Below are positions 35,504-44,445 of a DNA stretch of 64,000 bases, in pieces. A model generated the notes under the pieces. It saw only the letters and a program-made list of their open reading frames with translations, ran no database searches and was not told where the DNA came from. Both the position numbers and the translations under genes were made by a program. The stretch comes from Firmicutes bacterium UBA2598 (GTDB taxonomy: Bacteria > Bacillota > PH28-bin88): assembly GCA_002339345.1 (NCBI GenBank), contig DDKM01000069.1, positions 35,219 through 99,218 of the forward strand, written 5' to 3'. Position 1 is the stretch's first letter; each line of letters begins with the position of its first letter.

Positions 35504-36400
35504 TTATAATAGCAAACGCAAAATGACGTAGAGGGTGAGGAAACTTAGAGTTGTGGTCACCAGAGTGACGCCGGACACCAGCTCCGGTTCGGTATCATAC
35601 TCGATGGCCAGCAGGGCTGTAAGAATGGCGGTAGGGGTAGCGGCCTGAATAATCAACACCTTGGCGGTTAGCCCTTCAATCCCAGCCACCTTAACCATGG
35701 CAAAGGCCACCAGGGGCATCACCAACAGTTTGACAACGGTGGCAAAGGCCACCTTGCCGTAATCGCCTCCCAGCTTGGTGGATTGTAACTGCATCCCTAG
35801 GGCCACCAGCATCAACGGGATGGCCGCCTGCCCCAACATGTCTACCGGCTTCATGATAAAATCCGGCGGAACCACACCCAGCCACCGGAATACTGCAGCC
35901 AGCACCACCGCCTGCAGGGCGGGCATTTTTACAACGCTTAATAGGGCTGCCCGCAAATCTGCCTTGGCCCGGGCCGCCAGGAAAACCCCTAGGGAATACA
36001 TCAGGATCACGGTATTGACATTGACCAGGATTCCCCGATCAAAACCCCCTTGGCCAAAGGCAAACAATAGGACTGGCAGGCCGTAGTTACCGTTATTGCA
36101 AAAAATCGTACCCAACAAAAGGCCGGACCTTTTGGGCTCGCCTATGTTGGAGAGCCTGGCGGCAACGGCCACCAGGACATAGACCAGCGCCGTCAACACC
36201 ACCGAAAAAAGGTTGATCAGCCAGATTTCGCCACCCGAGATTTCGGTATTCAGCAGGGAAGTAAAGGCCAGCGCAGGGACCAGTACATATAGAGTAACCT
36301 GGGAAATGGGACGGGGACTGGTATCCGCCACCTGCCGCAGGAAATAGCCGACAGCCACCAGCAGCAATACCGGCAGTAATACATCGATAAATACTTGCAA
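35504..36400 (-). CDS. AEC-family (auxin efflux carrier type) transporter
   Basis: A 298-residue protein with ten predicted membrane segments in two halves. Typical features are an N-terminal PVLLLVAVGYFLRQ, a conserved NNGNYGLPV and the C-terminal ATPTAILTALLAIEYDTEPELVSG. Bacterial members transport malate, lactate or other organic acids. It is 41 bases downstream of dctM and so probably belongs to the same organic-acid operon. A TTG start follows AAAGAGG. Confidence 0.85.
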   Translation of the reverse strand: MQVFIDVLLPVLLLVAVGYFLRQVADTSPRPISQVTLYVLVPALAFTSLLNTEISGGEIWLINLFSVVLTALVYVLVAVAARLSNIGEPKRSGLLLGTIFCNNGNYGLPVLLFAFGQGGFDRGILVNVNTVILMYSLGVFLAARAKADLRAALLSVVKMPALQAVVLAAVFRWLGVVPPDFIMKPVDMLGQAAIPLMLVALGMQLQSTKLGGDYGKVAFATVVKLLVMPLVAFAMVKVAGIEGLTAKVLIIQAATPTAILTALLAIEYDTEPELVSGVTLVTTTLSFLTLYVILRLLL

Positions 36401-36440
36401 TGATAAAACCTCTTTCCGATGAAGTGTTTACTTACTGTCC

Positions 36441-37721
36441 TTATTTGCGCAGCAGTTCCAGCGGATACAGAGTAATCTTGGGAATCAGGGTAATGAGTAA
36501 AAGGCCAATAATCATGGCTATCACCAAGGGTACTGCCCTTTTAACCACGTCTTCCATTTTAATCCCCGCAATGTTGGAAGCGACATACAGGTTAATCCCC
36601 ACCGGCGGGGTAACCAAGCCGATACCCAGGTTGGTAATCATCACCACCCCGAAGTGGACGGGATTGATCCCAACCTGGGTGATGATGGGTACCAGGATAG
36701 GGGTAAGGATGATAATGGCAGCAGCAGTTTCCATAAAGGTACCGATGACCAACAGGAAAACATTTATCATGAGCAGGATCGCCAGTGGATTCTGGGAAAG
36801 TCTCAATAGCCACTGGGCCAGTTCCTGGGGAATCTTTTCCCTGGTCAATACCAGGCCAAACAGGGCCGCACAAGCGATGATAAACATGATCACCGCAGTG
36901 GTCATCACACTGACCGACAGCACCTGATAGACATTGGACCAGTTCAATTCGCGGTAAACTAGACCGCCAACAATAAATCCATACACCACTGCTACCACGG
37001 CCGCCTCCGTGGGGGTAAAAACACCACCGTAAATACCTCCCAGGATAATTACCGGCATCAACAGGGCCAGGAATGCTTCCCGAAAAGCCTGCCATACATC
37101 AAGCCAGGAAGCCGGTTGTTCACGTCCGTATCCGGAAGACCGGCTAATGACATAGGCTACCACCATCAAAGCAAGACCGATGACAATCCCTGGTCCAAAA
37201 CCGCCCAGGAACAAATCACCGATGGAAGTACCAGCTCCTACCCCGTAAAGAACCAGAGGAATACTCGGTGGAATGATAATACCGATGGAACCGGAGGTGG
37301 CCTGGATGGCGGTGGCGAAATCCTTCCGGTAACCCCTGGCCACCATGGCCGGGATGAGAATGCTGCCCAGGGCAGCCGTAGTAGCTGCACCGGAGCCGGA
37401 AATGGCAGCAAAGAACATCCCCGCGAGTACCGAAACAATGGCCAGCCCGCCGGTAAACCGGCCCACCAACACATTGGCGAATTTTACCAGACGATGAGAG
37501 ATCCCACCACTAGCCATCAGGTTGCCGGCTAAGATAAAAAAGGGTATCGCCATCAGTGGAAAGGAATCCGTGGCACCGAACATGCGCTGGGGAATGACGA
37601 TGAGGAAGGAGGCGGCACCCTTGGAATAAAAAGCGGCCGCAGCCGATAGACCAAGGCTTACAGCTATTGGCGCCCCGATGAATAAAAGAATAATCAGGGA
37701 TGAGAACAGGATCACAGTCAA
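36441..37721 (-). CDS. dctM: TRAP transporter large permease
   Basis: A 426-residue membrane protein with about 12-13 hydrophobic segments and the DctM patterns PLMAIPFFILAGNLM, GSGAATTAALG, P-P-S-I-P-L-V-L-Y-G and G-L-V-T-P-P-V-G-I-N-L. It carries the substrate-translocating Na+ path. The start is TTG 37721, sharing bases with the dctQ stop (TTGA), after GGGGGAAGG. Confidence 0.93.
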   Translation of the reverse strand: MTVILFSSLIILLFIGAPIAVSLGLSAAAAFYSKGAASFLIVIPQRMFGATDSFPLMAIPFFILAGNLMASGGISHRLVKFANVLVGRFTGGLAIVSVLAGMFFAAISGSGAATTAALGSILIPAMVARGYRKDFATAIQATSGSIGIIIPPSIPLVLYGVGAGTSIGDLFLGGFGPGIVIGLALMVVAYVISRSSGYGREQPASWLDVWQAFREAFLALLMPVIILGGIYGGVFTPTEAAVVAVVYGFIVGGLVYRELNWSNVYQVLSVSVMTTAVIMFIIACAALFGLVLTREKIPQELAQWLLRLSQNPLAILLMINVFLLVIGTFMETAAAIIILTPILVPIITQVGINPVHFGVVMITNLGIGLVTPPVGINLYVASNIAGIKMEDVVKRAVPLVIAMIIGLLLITLIPKITLYPLELLRK

Positions 37722-38197
37722 TTTCCTTCCCCCTTACGGTTCACCAACAGTTCATGGGCTTGGACCAGGGTGTTTAACAACAACATTACACCACTCAAGG
37801 GTATCACCACATACACATAACCCATGGGGAGTTGCAGAACAGGGGAAAACTGGGTCATGGAGTGGGTAATTAAACGGGCTCCGTAATAGGTCATCAAACC
37901 GTAAAACAGACAACTTGCCGCCATTGCCAGCAGTGCCATGCCTACCCGGACAGGCCGGGGGAACCATTTTACAAACATCTCCACCACCGCATGGGCCCTT
38001 TTTTCCACTGCCAGGGCTGCGCCCAGGAAGGTCAACCACACCATGATATACCTGGCCACTTCCTCCGACCAAGGCAGGGGGCGCTCCACAACAAAACGGA
38101 AGAATACCTGGGTGAAAACAACTACCACCATCACCACCAGCAATGAGTTCAAAAATGCGCGGAAAAAGGAGTTCATTTTGGATACAACCCAGGCCAA
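37718..38197 (-). CDS. dctQ: TRAP transporter small permease
   Basis: A 159-residue protein with four membrane segments (RAFLNSLLVVMVVVVFTQVF, then RYIMVWLTFLGAALAVEKRAH, and two more). The PLPWSEEVARY motif is diagnostic for DctQ. I chose TTG 38197, which follows AAAGGAGGG; a reading to 38314 would run through the hairpin in the dctP-dctQ gap and encode a Pro-rich tail unlike the family. It is coupled to dctM. Confidence 0.9.
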   Translation of the reverse strand: MAWVVSKMNSFFRAFLNSLLVVMVVVVFTQVFFRFVVERPLPWSEEVARYIMVWLTFLGAALAVEKRAHAVVEMFVKWFPRPVRVGMALLAMAASCLFYGLMTYYGARLITHSMTQFSPVLQLPMGYVYVVIPLSGVMLLLNTLVQAHELLVNRKGEGN

Positions 38198-38226
38198 TGT
38201 CTGTCCCTCCTTTCTGATGGACTGGA

Positions 38227-38252
38227 CGGGGGGCGGTGGAACCCGCCCCCCA
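38227..38252 (-). promoter_or_regulatory. GC-rich hairpin between dctP and dctQ
   Basis: GGGGGGCGG and CCGCCCCCC form a 9-bp stem with a 6-base loop and no T tract. Hairpins here typically slow decay of the upstream binding-protein mRNA, giving more DctP than permease. This is inference. Confidence 0.5.
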
Positions 38253-38273
38253 TGCCTACTCCCTTGTTCTAGA

Positions 38274-39314
38274 TTACCTGGTGTTGATGATCCGGTCAAT
38301 AAGGTCTTTGCCAATCTGGTCCCCGTATTTGTCGTATACAGCTTTGATGGCTTCCTGGAAAGGCGTGGTGTCCGGCTCCGTCACCTGTACACCAGCAGCC
38401 TTGATTTGCTCAAGATACTGGGCATTGGCCTTGTGCAGGGCTTCCCGCTCATCTGCTGCGCCCTCCATGGCAAATTGACGGAACAGTTGTTTGATATCTT
38501 CCGGGAAGGTTTCCCAGACCGATTTGCTTACCATCAAAACCATAGGAGAATAATTGTGATTAGTGAGGGCAAGGTATTTTTGCACCTCAAATAACCTGGA
38601 AGTAGCGATAATGGCCAGGGGGTTTTCCTGCCCGTCCACCGTTCCCTGCTGAAGAGCGGTAAATACCTCGGCGAAGGCCATGGGTGTCGGGTCGGCGCCC
38701 AGTGCCCGCCAGGCATCCATGTGGATGGGATTTTCCATGGTCCGCAGTTTGATTCCCTTGACATCGGCCGGTGAGTTAATCGGACGCTTGGAGTTTGTCA
38801 TTTGACGGAAACCGTTTTCCCAGAAAGACAGTCCGATGAGGTTATGTTCCGTCATCCGGTTCAACAGATCCCGGCCAATCTCTCCATCCAGCACCTTGTA
38901 GGCATGATCCCGGTCACGAATGAGGAAGGGAAGATCGAATACCTTCATTCCTGGTACAAAGTTGGCGGTCACCGCAGTGGTGGCCAGAACCACGTCCACA
39001 GTGCCGAGGCGGGCGCCTTCAATTAATTCCCGCTCTCCGCCCAGGGCACTAGCGGCAAAGACATCCATCTTAACCCTGCCATTGGTGCTTTGTTCCAGTT
39101 TTTTCGCCATATCTTTGAGCGCCTCATCCATGGGGTGTCCTGCGGCCGCTACATGGCCGGCTTTTAGCTGCCAAGTTTTTTCCGGTACCCCGGCCTGTTC
39201 ACCACCGCTGGTTTTACCGCCGCCGCAACCAGCCAGCAAACCTGACAACAAAACCAAAACCGCCAGTAGTGCTGTCCCCTTAAATGCTTTACCTGATTTG
39301 AACACCTTCTTCAC
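38274..39314 (-). CDS. dctP: TRAP transporter substrate-binding lipoprotein
   Basis: A 346-residue extracytoplasmic binding protein. The N-terminus is a lipoprotein signal with lipobox L-L-A-G-C at residues 26-30. The DctP body shows L-K-A-G-H-V-A-A, EGARLGTVDVVLATTAV, LPFLIRDRDHA, W-E-N-G-F-R-Q-M-T-N and KGIKLRTMENP with the substrate-carboxylate arginine. Ligands are C4- or alpha-hydroxy-acids; the adjacent glcDF genes favour lactate or glycolate. Confidence 0.93.
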   Translation of the reverse strand: MKKVFKSGKAFKGTALLAVLVLLSGLLAGCGGGKTSGGEQAGVPEKTWQLKAGHVAAAGHPMDEALKDMAKKLEQSTNGRVKMDVFAASALGGERELIEGARLGTVDVVLATTAVTANFVPGMKVFDLPFLIRDRDHAYKVLDGEIGRDLLNRMTEHNLIGLSFWENGFRQMTNSKRPINSPADVKGIKLRTMENPIHMDAWRALGADPTPMAFAEVFTALQQGTVDGQENPLAIIATSRLFEVQKYLALTNHNYSPMVLMVSKSVWETFPEDIKQLFRQFAMEGAADEREALHKANAQYLEQIKAAGVQVTEPDTTPFQEAIKAVYDKYGDQIGKDLIDRIINTR

Positions 39315-39463
39315 CTCTCATCAATAATTACCTTGGTTAAGTCCACCCCAATCATCTTATGACAAGCTAGCTATACTCCCCTTACCCTCTCCCCCTTCCA
39401 TACTTCTTTTAACACCCATTCGGGATAGGTAAGTAACCATGTCCTACCGGTTCCCCCCCTCTG

Positions 39464-40720
39464 TCAAGCCAGAGGCTCGGTGTTTAAACCCAGGGATAAG
39501 GCTAGCAGCTCCACGGGATGCACCACCTTGATATCCAACCCATGGCGTCTGATACCATATTCCAACTGCATGCGGCAGGCCGGGCATCCCGTGGCCAGCA
39601 GATCAGCACCTGTCTCCTTGAGATGTTTAATTTTTCTGTCCAGCACGCCGATGGAAACCTGGTAGTTAAACAGGTTATAAGTACCGGCACCCCCGCAACA
39701 GCGATCCGCTTCTACCATCTCCCGGAAAGTGATGCCGCCAATGGAAGACAACAACTGGCGGGGGGCATGTTTTACACCTTGGTACCTGATCAAGTGGCAA
39801 GCATCGTGGTAGGTAACCGTAACGGGAGGGATCCCGTCACCGGTGAGGAGATCCACCTTTTCCACAAGGAAGACACTGATATCCGCCACCTTGGCGGCAA
39901 ATTCGGCAGCCTCTTCCGCCTCGTCGGTGCCGGCAAACAACCCGGCGTATTCTCGCATCGCTGAACCACAAGAGGCACAATCGGTAATAACCGCCTCCAC
40001 TCCGGCTTCCCGAAAGACCATGATGTTTCGCCAAGCCATTTCACGGGCCATTTGCCAGTCCCCAGAATGGTGGTGGGCTGCCCCACAGCAAACCACCCCA
40101 TCGGGTATAATCACCTCCAGGCCCTGTCTTTCCAATACTCTTACTGCCGCCCGGGCCACCTGGGGGAACACCTGGTTTCCCATGCAACTCAGAAAAAAAC
40201 CAATCCTTCTCCCATCGCCCAAGGGTATGGCTGCCGTACCTTGTGACCACCCCCGCCGGAAAGTGTGGGCCGGCAGGGCGGGCATCAGATCCTCCCTTAA
40301 TTTGAGAGCACCTGGCAATAGCCCATTTACCCGGGCCCGCCGGGCCAACTTTAGCACACCCATCGCCGCCGCGAACCGGCGGGGATTTCTCAGCAACTGG
40401 CGCAATAGTAACCGCTTTACCCGGGCGTGGGGTAAATACCCCGCCAGTTCATGCCTGGCCGCCACCATGATGCGGTCCGTATTAACCCCCGGCGGGCAAT
40501 TGGCCACACAAAGACGGCAACCCAGGCAGAGGTCGACATATTTGGCCAGGCGTGGGGAGGGCGCCAGTTTTCCTTCCAGCATTTCCCGCATCAGACGGAT
40601 CCGGCCCCGCGCCACCGATCCCTCCTGGCCAATGACCGCAAACACCGGGCATACCGCTTGACACGCTCCACACCGCATGCACCGGTATATCTCGTCGGCA
40701 TATTGTGTTAACCTTTTCAT
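39464..40720 (-). CDS. glcF: (Fe-S)-binding subunit of glycolate/D-lactate oxidase
   Basis: A 418-residue protein. Two N-terminal ferredoxin sites (CMRCGACQAVCP near residue 14 and CLGCRLCVANCP near 70) are followed by two CCG-type domains (VVCCGAAHHHSG and the later DRCCGGAGTYNL). GlcF passes electrons from GlcD to a quinone or membrane partner. The ATG at 40720 follows GGGAGGATGGGGA; a longer frame to 40828 lies in glcD. It overlaps the glcD stop (ATGA). Confidence 0.9.
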   Translation of the reverse strand: MKRLTQYADEIYRCMRCGACQAVCPVFAVIGQEGSVARGRIRLMREMLEGKLAPSPRLAKYVDLCLGCRLCVANCPPGVNTDRIMVAARHELAGYLPHARVKRLLLRQLLRNPRRFAAAMGVLKLARRARVNGLLPGALKLREDLMPALPAHTFRRGWSQGTAAIPLGDGRRIGFFLSCMGNQVFPQVARAAVRVLERQGLEVIIPDGVVCCGAAHHHSGDWQMAREMAWRNIMVFREAGVEAVITDCASCGSAMREYAGLFAGTDEAEEAAEFAAKVADISVFLVEKVDLLTGDGIPPVTVTYHDACHLIRYQGVKHAPRQLLSSIGGITFREMVEADRCCGGAGTYNLFNYQVSIGVLDRKIKHLKETGADLLATGCPACRMQLEYGIRRHGLDIKVVHPVELLALSLGLNTEPLA

Positions 40721-42108
40721 TCCCCATCCTCCCGGAGAAATATCTTGCCCGGATTGAGGATACCGTTGGGATCCAGCGCCCTTTTCATATCGCGCATCAC
40801 ATCCACACCCGTCCGGCCCAATTCCCATTCCAGGTATTTTTTCTTTTCCAAACCGATGCCGTGTTCTCCGCTCAGGGTACCTCCGAGGGCCAGGGCTTCC
40901 CGGAACATCTCATCCACTGCCACGTGCACCCGGGCCATCTCCTCGGCGTTTCTTTCATCGGTGCAGATAATTGGATGCAGGTTACCATCCCCGGTATGTC
41001 CCAATATAGGAATCCGTAACTGGTATTTTCGGGCGATCTGTTTGATCTTTTCCACCATCACCGGCAGCAGGTTACGAGGAACAGTGATATCTTCCGTCAT
41101 TACCGTGGGGGTGCTTCGGGCCATGGCCGCAAAAGCTGCCTTCCGGCTGGCCCATAGTTGGGCGGCCTCCTCCTCGGTGGCCGCCACACGCACCTCCCTG
41201 GCTCCACAACCGGCACATACTTCCGCCACCTTTTTAATTTGTACTGGCACGTCAACGGGAGAGCCATCCACCTCGATCAGGATGGCTGATGCTGCATCGG
41301 TAGGTAACCCACATGGACGGGATGCCTCGATCAACTGCATCGCTTCCTGATCCATCAGTTCCAGGGTTGTGGGGATAATCTTCGCCTTGATGATGGCGGA
41401 AACCGCCCTGGCCCCATCGGGTAGGGCATCGAAAATGGCCAACAGGGTCCGTTTGTCTTCCGGTAATGGTATCAACCTGAGGGTCAGCTCGGTAAAAACA
41501 CCCAGGGTGCCTTCCGAACCGGTAAACAGCTTGGTCAGGTCATACCCAGTAACGTTTTTAATGGTCTTCCCGCCGACCCGCATCACCCGTCCGTCTGCCA
41601 GCACCACCTGCATTCCCAGTACATAATCTCTGGTAACACCGTACTTGAAGCCCCTGGGTCCACCGGCATTGGTGGCTACATTGCCGCCAATGGTAGACAT
41701 ATTCAATGCCTGCGGATCAGGTGGAAAAAACAGGCCGTGGGCCTCCACCGAACGCTGGAATTCACCGGTAACCACCCCGGGTTGGACAACCGCCACCAGG
41801 TTTTCAGTATCAATCTCCAGGATTTTGTTCATCCTGTTCATGGCCAGTACAATACCGCCTTTTATCGGTACACTGGCCCCGCAAATATTGGTGCCTCCTC
41901 CCCTGGGTACCACTGGGATTCCTTTTCCGTTAGCCACTTTCAGTACAGCGGACACCTCTTCCGCTGAAGCCGGGAAAACCACAACATCGGGCAAATGGGT
42001 GGTGGTTACAGCATCGTAGGAGTAGCAAACCAGGTCTTCCGGGCTGGACAGAACATAGTCCTCTCCCACAATCTTCCGAAGTTCTGTTAAAAAATTGTCG
42101 CTTAACAT
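40717..42108 (-). CDS. glcD: FAD-linked oxidase, glycolate/D-lactate dehydrogenase subunit
   Basis: A 463-residue flavoprotein of the vanillyl-alcohol-oxidase fold. The FAD-binding domain shows VPRGGGTNICGASVP, GGNVATNAGGPRGFKYG and GYDLTKLFTGSEGTLGV; the C-terminal domain has ILGHTGDGNLHP and SGEHGIGLEKK. It oxidises glycolate or D-lactate (both are family substrates). The ATG at 42108 follows AGGAGG. A GntR operator lies 44 bases upstream. Confidence 0.92.
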   Translation of the reverse strand: MLSDNFLTELRKIVGEDYVLSSPEDLVCYSYDAVTTTHLPDVVVFPASAEEVSAVLKVANGKGIPVVPRGGGTNICGASVPIKGGIVLAMNRMNKILEIDTENLVAVVQPGVVTGEFQRSVEAHGLFFPPDPQALNMSTIGGNVATNAGGPRGFKYGVTRDYVLGMQVVLADGRVMRVGGKTIKNVTGYDLTKLFTGSEGTLGVFTELTLRLIPLPEDKRTLLAIFDALPDGARAVSAIIKAKIIPTTLELMDQEAMQLIEASRPCGLPTDAASAILIEVDGSPVDVPVQIKKVAEVCAGCGAREVRVAATEEEAAQLWASRKAAFAAMARSTPTVMTEDITVPRNLLPVMVEKIKQIARKYQLRIPILGHTGDGNLHPIICTDERNAEEMARVHVAVDEMFREALALGGTLSGEHGIGLEKKKYLEWELGRTGVDVMRDMKRALDPNGILNPGKIFLREDGE

Positions 42109-42151
42109 CAACGCACTTCCTCCTGAAGGTCCACTTTCCTATCTGGTCTTT

Positions 42152-42162
42152 TGGTTGGACCA
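42152..42162 (-). promoter_or_regulatory. Candidate FadR/GntR operator (TGGT-N3-ACCA)
   Basis: TGGTTGGACCA matches the FadR-subfamily pattern TGGT-N3-ACCA exactly. It lies between glcD and the divergent GntR gene. A wider inverted repeat, CTGGTC and GACCAG, surrounds it (42143-42163). Confidence 0.6.
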
Positions 42163-42364
42163 GAATACTGCAAGGACAATTTTCAGACATTAATTTCGGC
42201 AGCCGTAAGACCAAATCCTGCTGAGATTTAACGAAAAAAATAAAATATATGGAATTGTGATAATAGTTATACAGAAGGAAAATTTCCCTTGAGGGGTAAT
42301 AAATTGTTTAGGGGTTTCCGGGCAGGTGAAAACCGCCCGGAGTAGCGAAAGGGGGCACGGGTTT

Positions 42365-43081
42365 TTGAAACTGCAACCGGTCAAGACGCAAAAGGTATAC
42401 CAGGTGGTACTACTGCAACTCCGCCAGTTATTACAGGAGGGTCATTTGAAACCGGGAGAAAAACTGATACCCGAGCGGGAACTGGCGGAACAATTGCAAG
42501 TAAGTAGGACCTCACTGCGGGAAGCCTTACGGGCACTGGAAATTCAAGGCTTGATTGAAACCAGACCGCGTGGCGGCACCTTTATCCGGCACACCGATGC
42601 CCAAACTCTGCTGGCGGCCCTGAACCAGCTTTTAGACGGCAATTCCCTGACCTCAATTCTAGAAATGCTGCAGGTCCGGCAAATCTTGGAGTCGGAATGC
42701 GCAGCAATTGCTGCCCAGAGGCGCACCATGCACGACCTCATCCAGATGGAAAAGAGCCTGCAGGACATGATGCGCTATGAAACGGAGGAAGATCTTGGCC
42801 TGGAGGCTGATCTTCAATTCCATTTTTATGTGGTTCGTTCCACAGGGAACTCCACCCTGACTGGTATCATGCACATGCTTAGCAATAATATGAAGGAAAC
42901 AATCCGGGCCACCAGGCACACCCGTTTTTCCCAGCCTGGCCGGTTCATGGAGACCTTCCAGGAACACGAAAACATTTTCCTGGCCATCCGGGATAGGGAA
43001 CCCGACCGCGCCCGCCGCGCAACTGCCGACCACATCACCAAAATCCAAGAGGAAATGTTAAAGGAAAGGGGGTTTTGGTAG
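42365..43081 (+). CDS. FadR-subfamily GntR transcriptional regulator
   Basis: A 238-residue regulator. The N-terminal winged helix (residues about 8-75) has GEKLIPERELAEQLQVSRTS and LREALRALEIQGLIETRPRGG. The C-terminal FCD domain (about 95-225) is helical with metal/ligand residues in DLQFHFYV, H...H and EHENIFLAIRDR. FadR-type proteins of this group respond to lactate, glycolate or pyruvate. I chose TTG 42365 behind GAAAGGGGG; a GTG-like start at 42326 would add 13 non-family residues. Divergent to glcD, it probably controls that operon. Confidence 0.88.
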   Translation: MKLQPVKTQKVYQVVLLQLRQLLQEGHLKPGEKLIPERELAEQLQVSRTSLREALRALEIQGLIETRPRGGTFIRHTDAQTLLAALNQLLDGNSLTSILEMLQVRQILESECAAIAAQRRTMHDLIQMEKSLQDMMRYETEEDLGLEADLQFHFYVVRSTGNSTLTGIMHMLSNNMKETIRATRHTRFSQPGRFMETFQEHENIFLAIRDREPDRARRATADHITKIQEEMLKERGFW

Positions 43082-43137
43082 TAACTCTGATGAAAAGAAA
43101 AGAAGAACCACAAGGGTCCTCCTCAGATAATCGTAAT

Positions 43138-44268
43138 TTAAACGGCAGGGTTGGTACCGGGTTCTCCCAGGATATCCTGGAGTTCCACCATTTCATCCGC
43201 CTCGTGGCGCACCCATGGACGGAGCAAGCTGGCCAGGATTCTCTTTCCCCGGGCTAGGCGCTGTGGGCACAAACAGTTCAGAAACAAGCGGTCCCCGATC
43301 ATCACCAGCGTGCCTCCGATGGCATAGTCCTTGCTGCTGGATTGCCAGCCGTGCTGTTTACCCCTGCCAAAAACCCAATCATAAACAACGGCTGCCAGTC
43401 CGGCGCTCTGCTCCACCGGACGCCTGGCCTTGACGAATATGTCCGCATGGTCTAAGATCCTTTGGGCTTCCTGCAGCTCAGATATCCGGAACCTGGCCCG
43501 GCAGGGGTTGACCGGATCTCCCTCGGAGGTTACCAACACCTGGGGCACGGAACAATTTATTACCTCCCTAATCCAATTCTCCCGGCGGTGGGAATATCCT
43601 TTCATAAAGGAATTCCAGCCAGCCGTACAATCTGCAAAACCAGCCGCAGCCCGTTCCCGGTGAAGGATTTTCAATAATTCCGGCTTAAAATGGGCAGGTA
43701 GGCAAACACCGCCAGGTGAAAGCCAATGGTACTGTTCCAAGGGCAACAGCCTGGCTAGCAACAGCAACCCCGTCTGCAGTATAAGTTCCTTGGAACGGCG
43801 CACCACCCTGGACATCCCGGACAGGAGATCTGTCATGGTTATTGCCTCTCCGGCCACCGCTGACACCTGGTAAAGGGAAAGGCTTGTTTCCGGCCACAAG
43901 TGAATGAGCTGTCGTTGCCAGTAATCCAGCTCACTGAGGTTTTCCTGTTGAAAGATGGCGGCCAGACAACGTCCGCCATCAGGCATAAAATCAAAGAGAA
44001 ACCAGTCCAAAAAGGACTCCAGGTCTTCCAACCCAAGGCCGTCACCCGCCCCAGTTCCTTGCCAGAAGACCATCATAGCCCTTTTCATCTGGTGCTCCCA
44101 CCTGGGGGAAATGACGAAGTCCGCCATCCGTCCCATCAGGGATCTGGCCGCCACTTCCCAGCGGCGGGAAACCAGGTCATAAACCATGGCTCCCCAATTC
44201 CCGCAACAGGCGGGATACTCCCTACCGCTGCCACAACCGCAAAACTGACTGCCTTCCAACCCTTCCAT
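43138..44268 (-). CDS. SEC-C motif protein of unknown function
   Basis: A 376-residue protein whose N-terminus carries a SEC-C zinc motif (F-C-G-C-G-S-G-R-E-Y-P-A-C-C-G, residues 9-23) as found at SecA C-termini. The rest is helical and has no recognised catalytic motif. Repeated basic and aromatic stretches such as DFVISPRWEHQMKRAMM are visible. An ATG at 44268 follows GGGGTGG. Neighbours do not give a role. Convergent with the GntR gene, 56 bases apart. Confidence 0.8.
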   Translation of the reverse strand: MEGLEGSQFCGCGSGREYPACCGNWGAMVYDLVSRRWEVAARSLMGRMADFVISPRWEHQMKRAMMVFWQGTGAGDGLGLEDLESFLDWFLFDFMPDGGRCLAAIFQQENLSELDYWQRQLIHLWPETSLSLYQVSAVAGEAITMTDLLSGMSRVVRRSKELILQTGLLLLARLLPLEQYHWLSPGGVCLPAHFKPELLKILHRERAAAGFADCTAGWNSFMKGYSHRRENWIREVINCSVPQVLVTSEGDPVNPCRARFRISELQEAQRILDHADIFVKARRPVEQSAGLAAVVYDWVFGRGKQHGWQSSSKDYAIGGTLVMIGDRLFLNCLCPQRLARGKRILASLLRPWVRHEADEMVELQDILGEPGTNPAV

Positions 44269-44445
44269 GTCTGTTCCACCCCTGGCTGGTATTAACTATA
44301 GCGCCTTTCTTTTCCACGGAAAAGCGGGGTTTTCCTGCCAGGCGGGAAAAGTACCCATATTTCGGCAATACTTATTAGGCTATGGCAGAATGTGACATAA
44401 AGCATCACTAAAGCAGGTTGGTGTATACGAAACCGCCAATGGGTC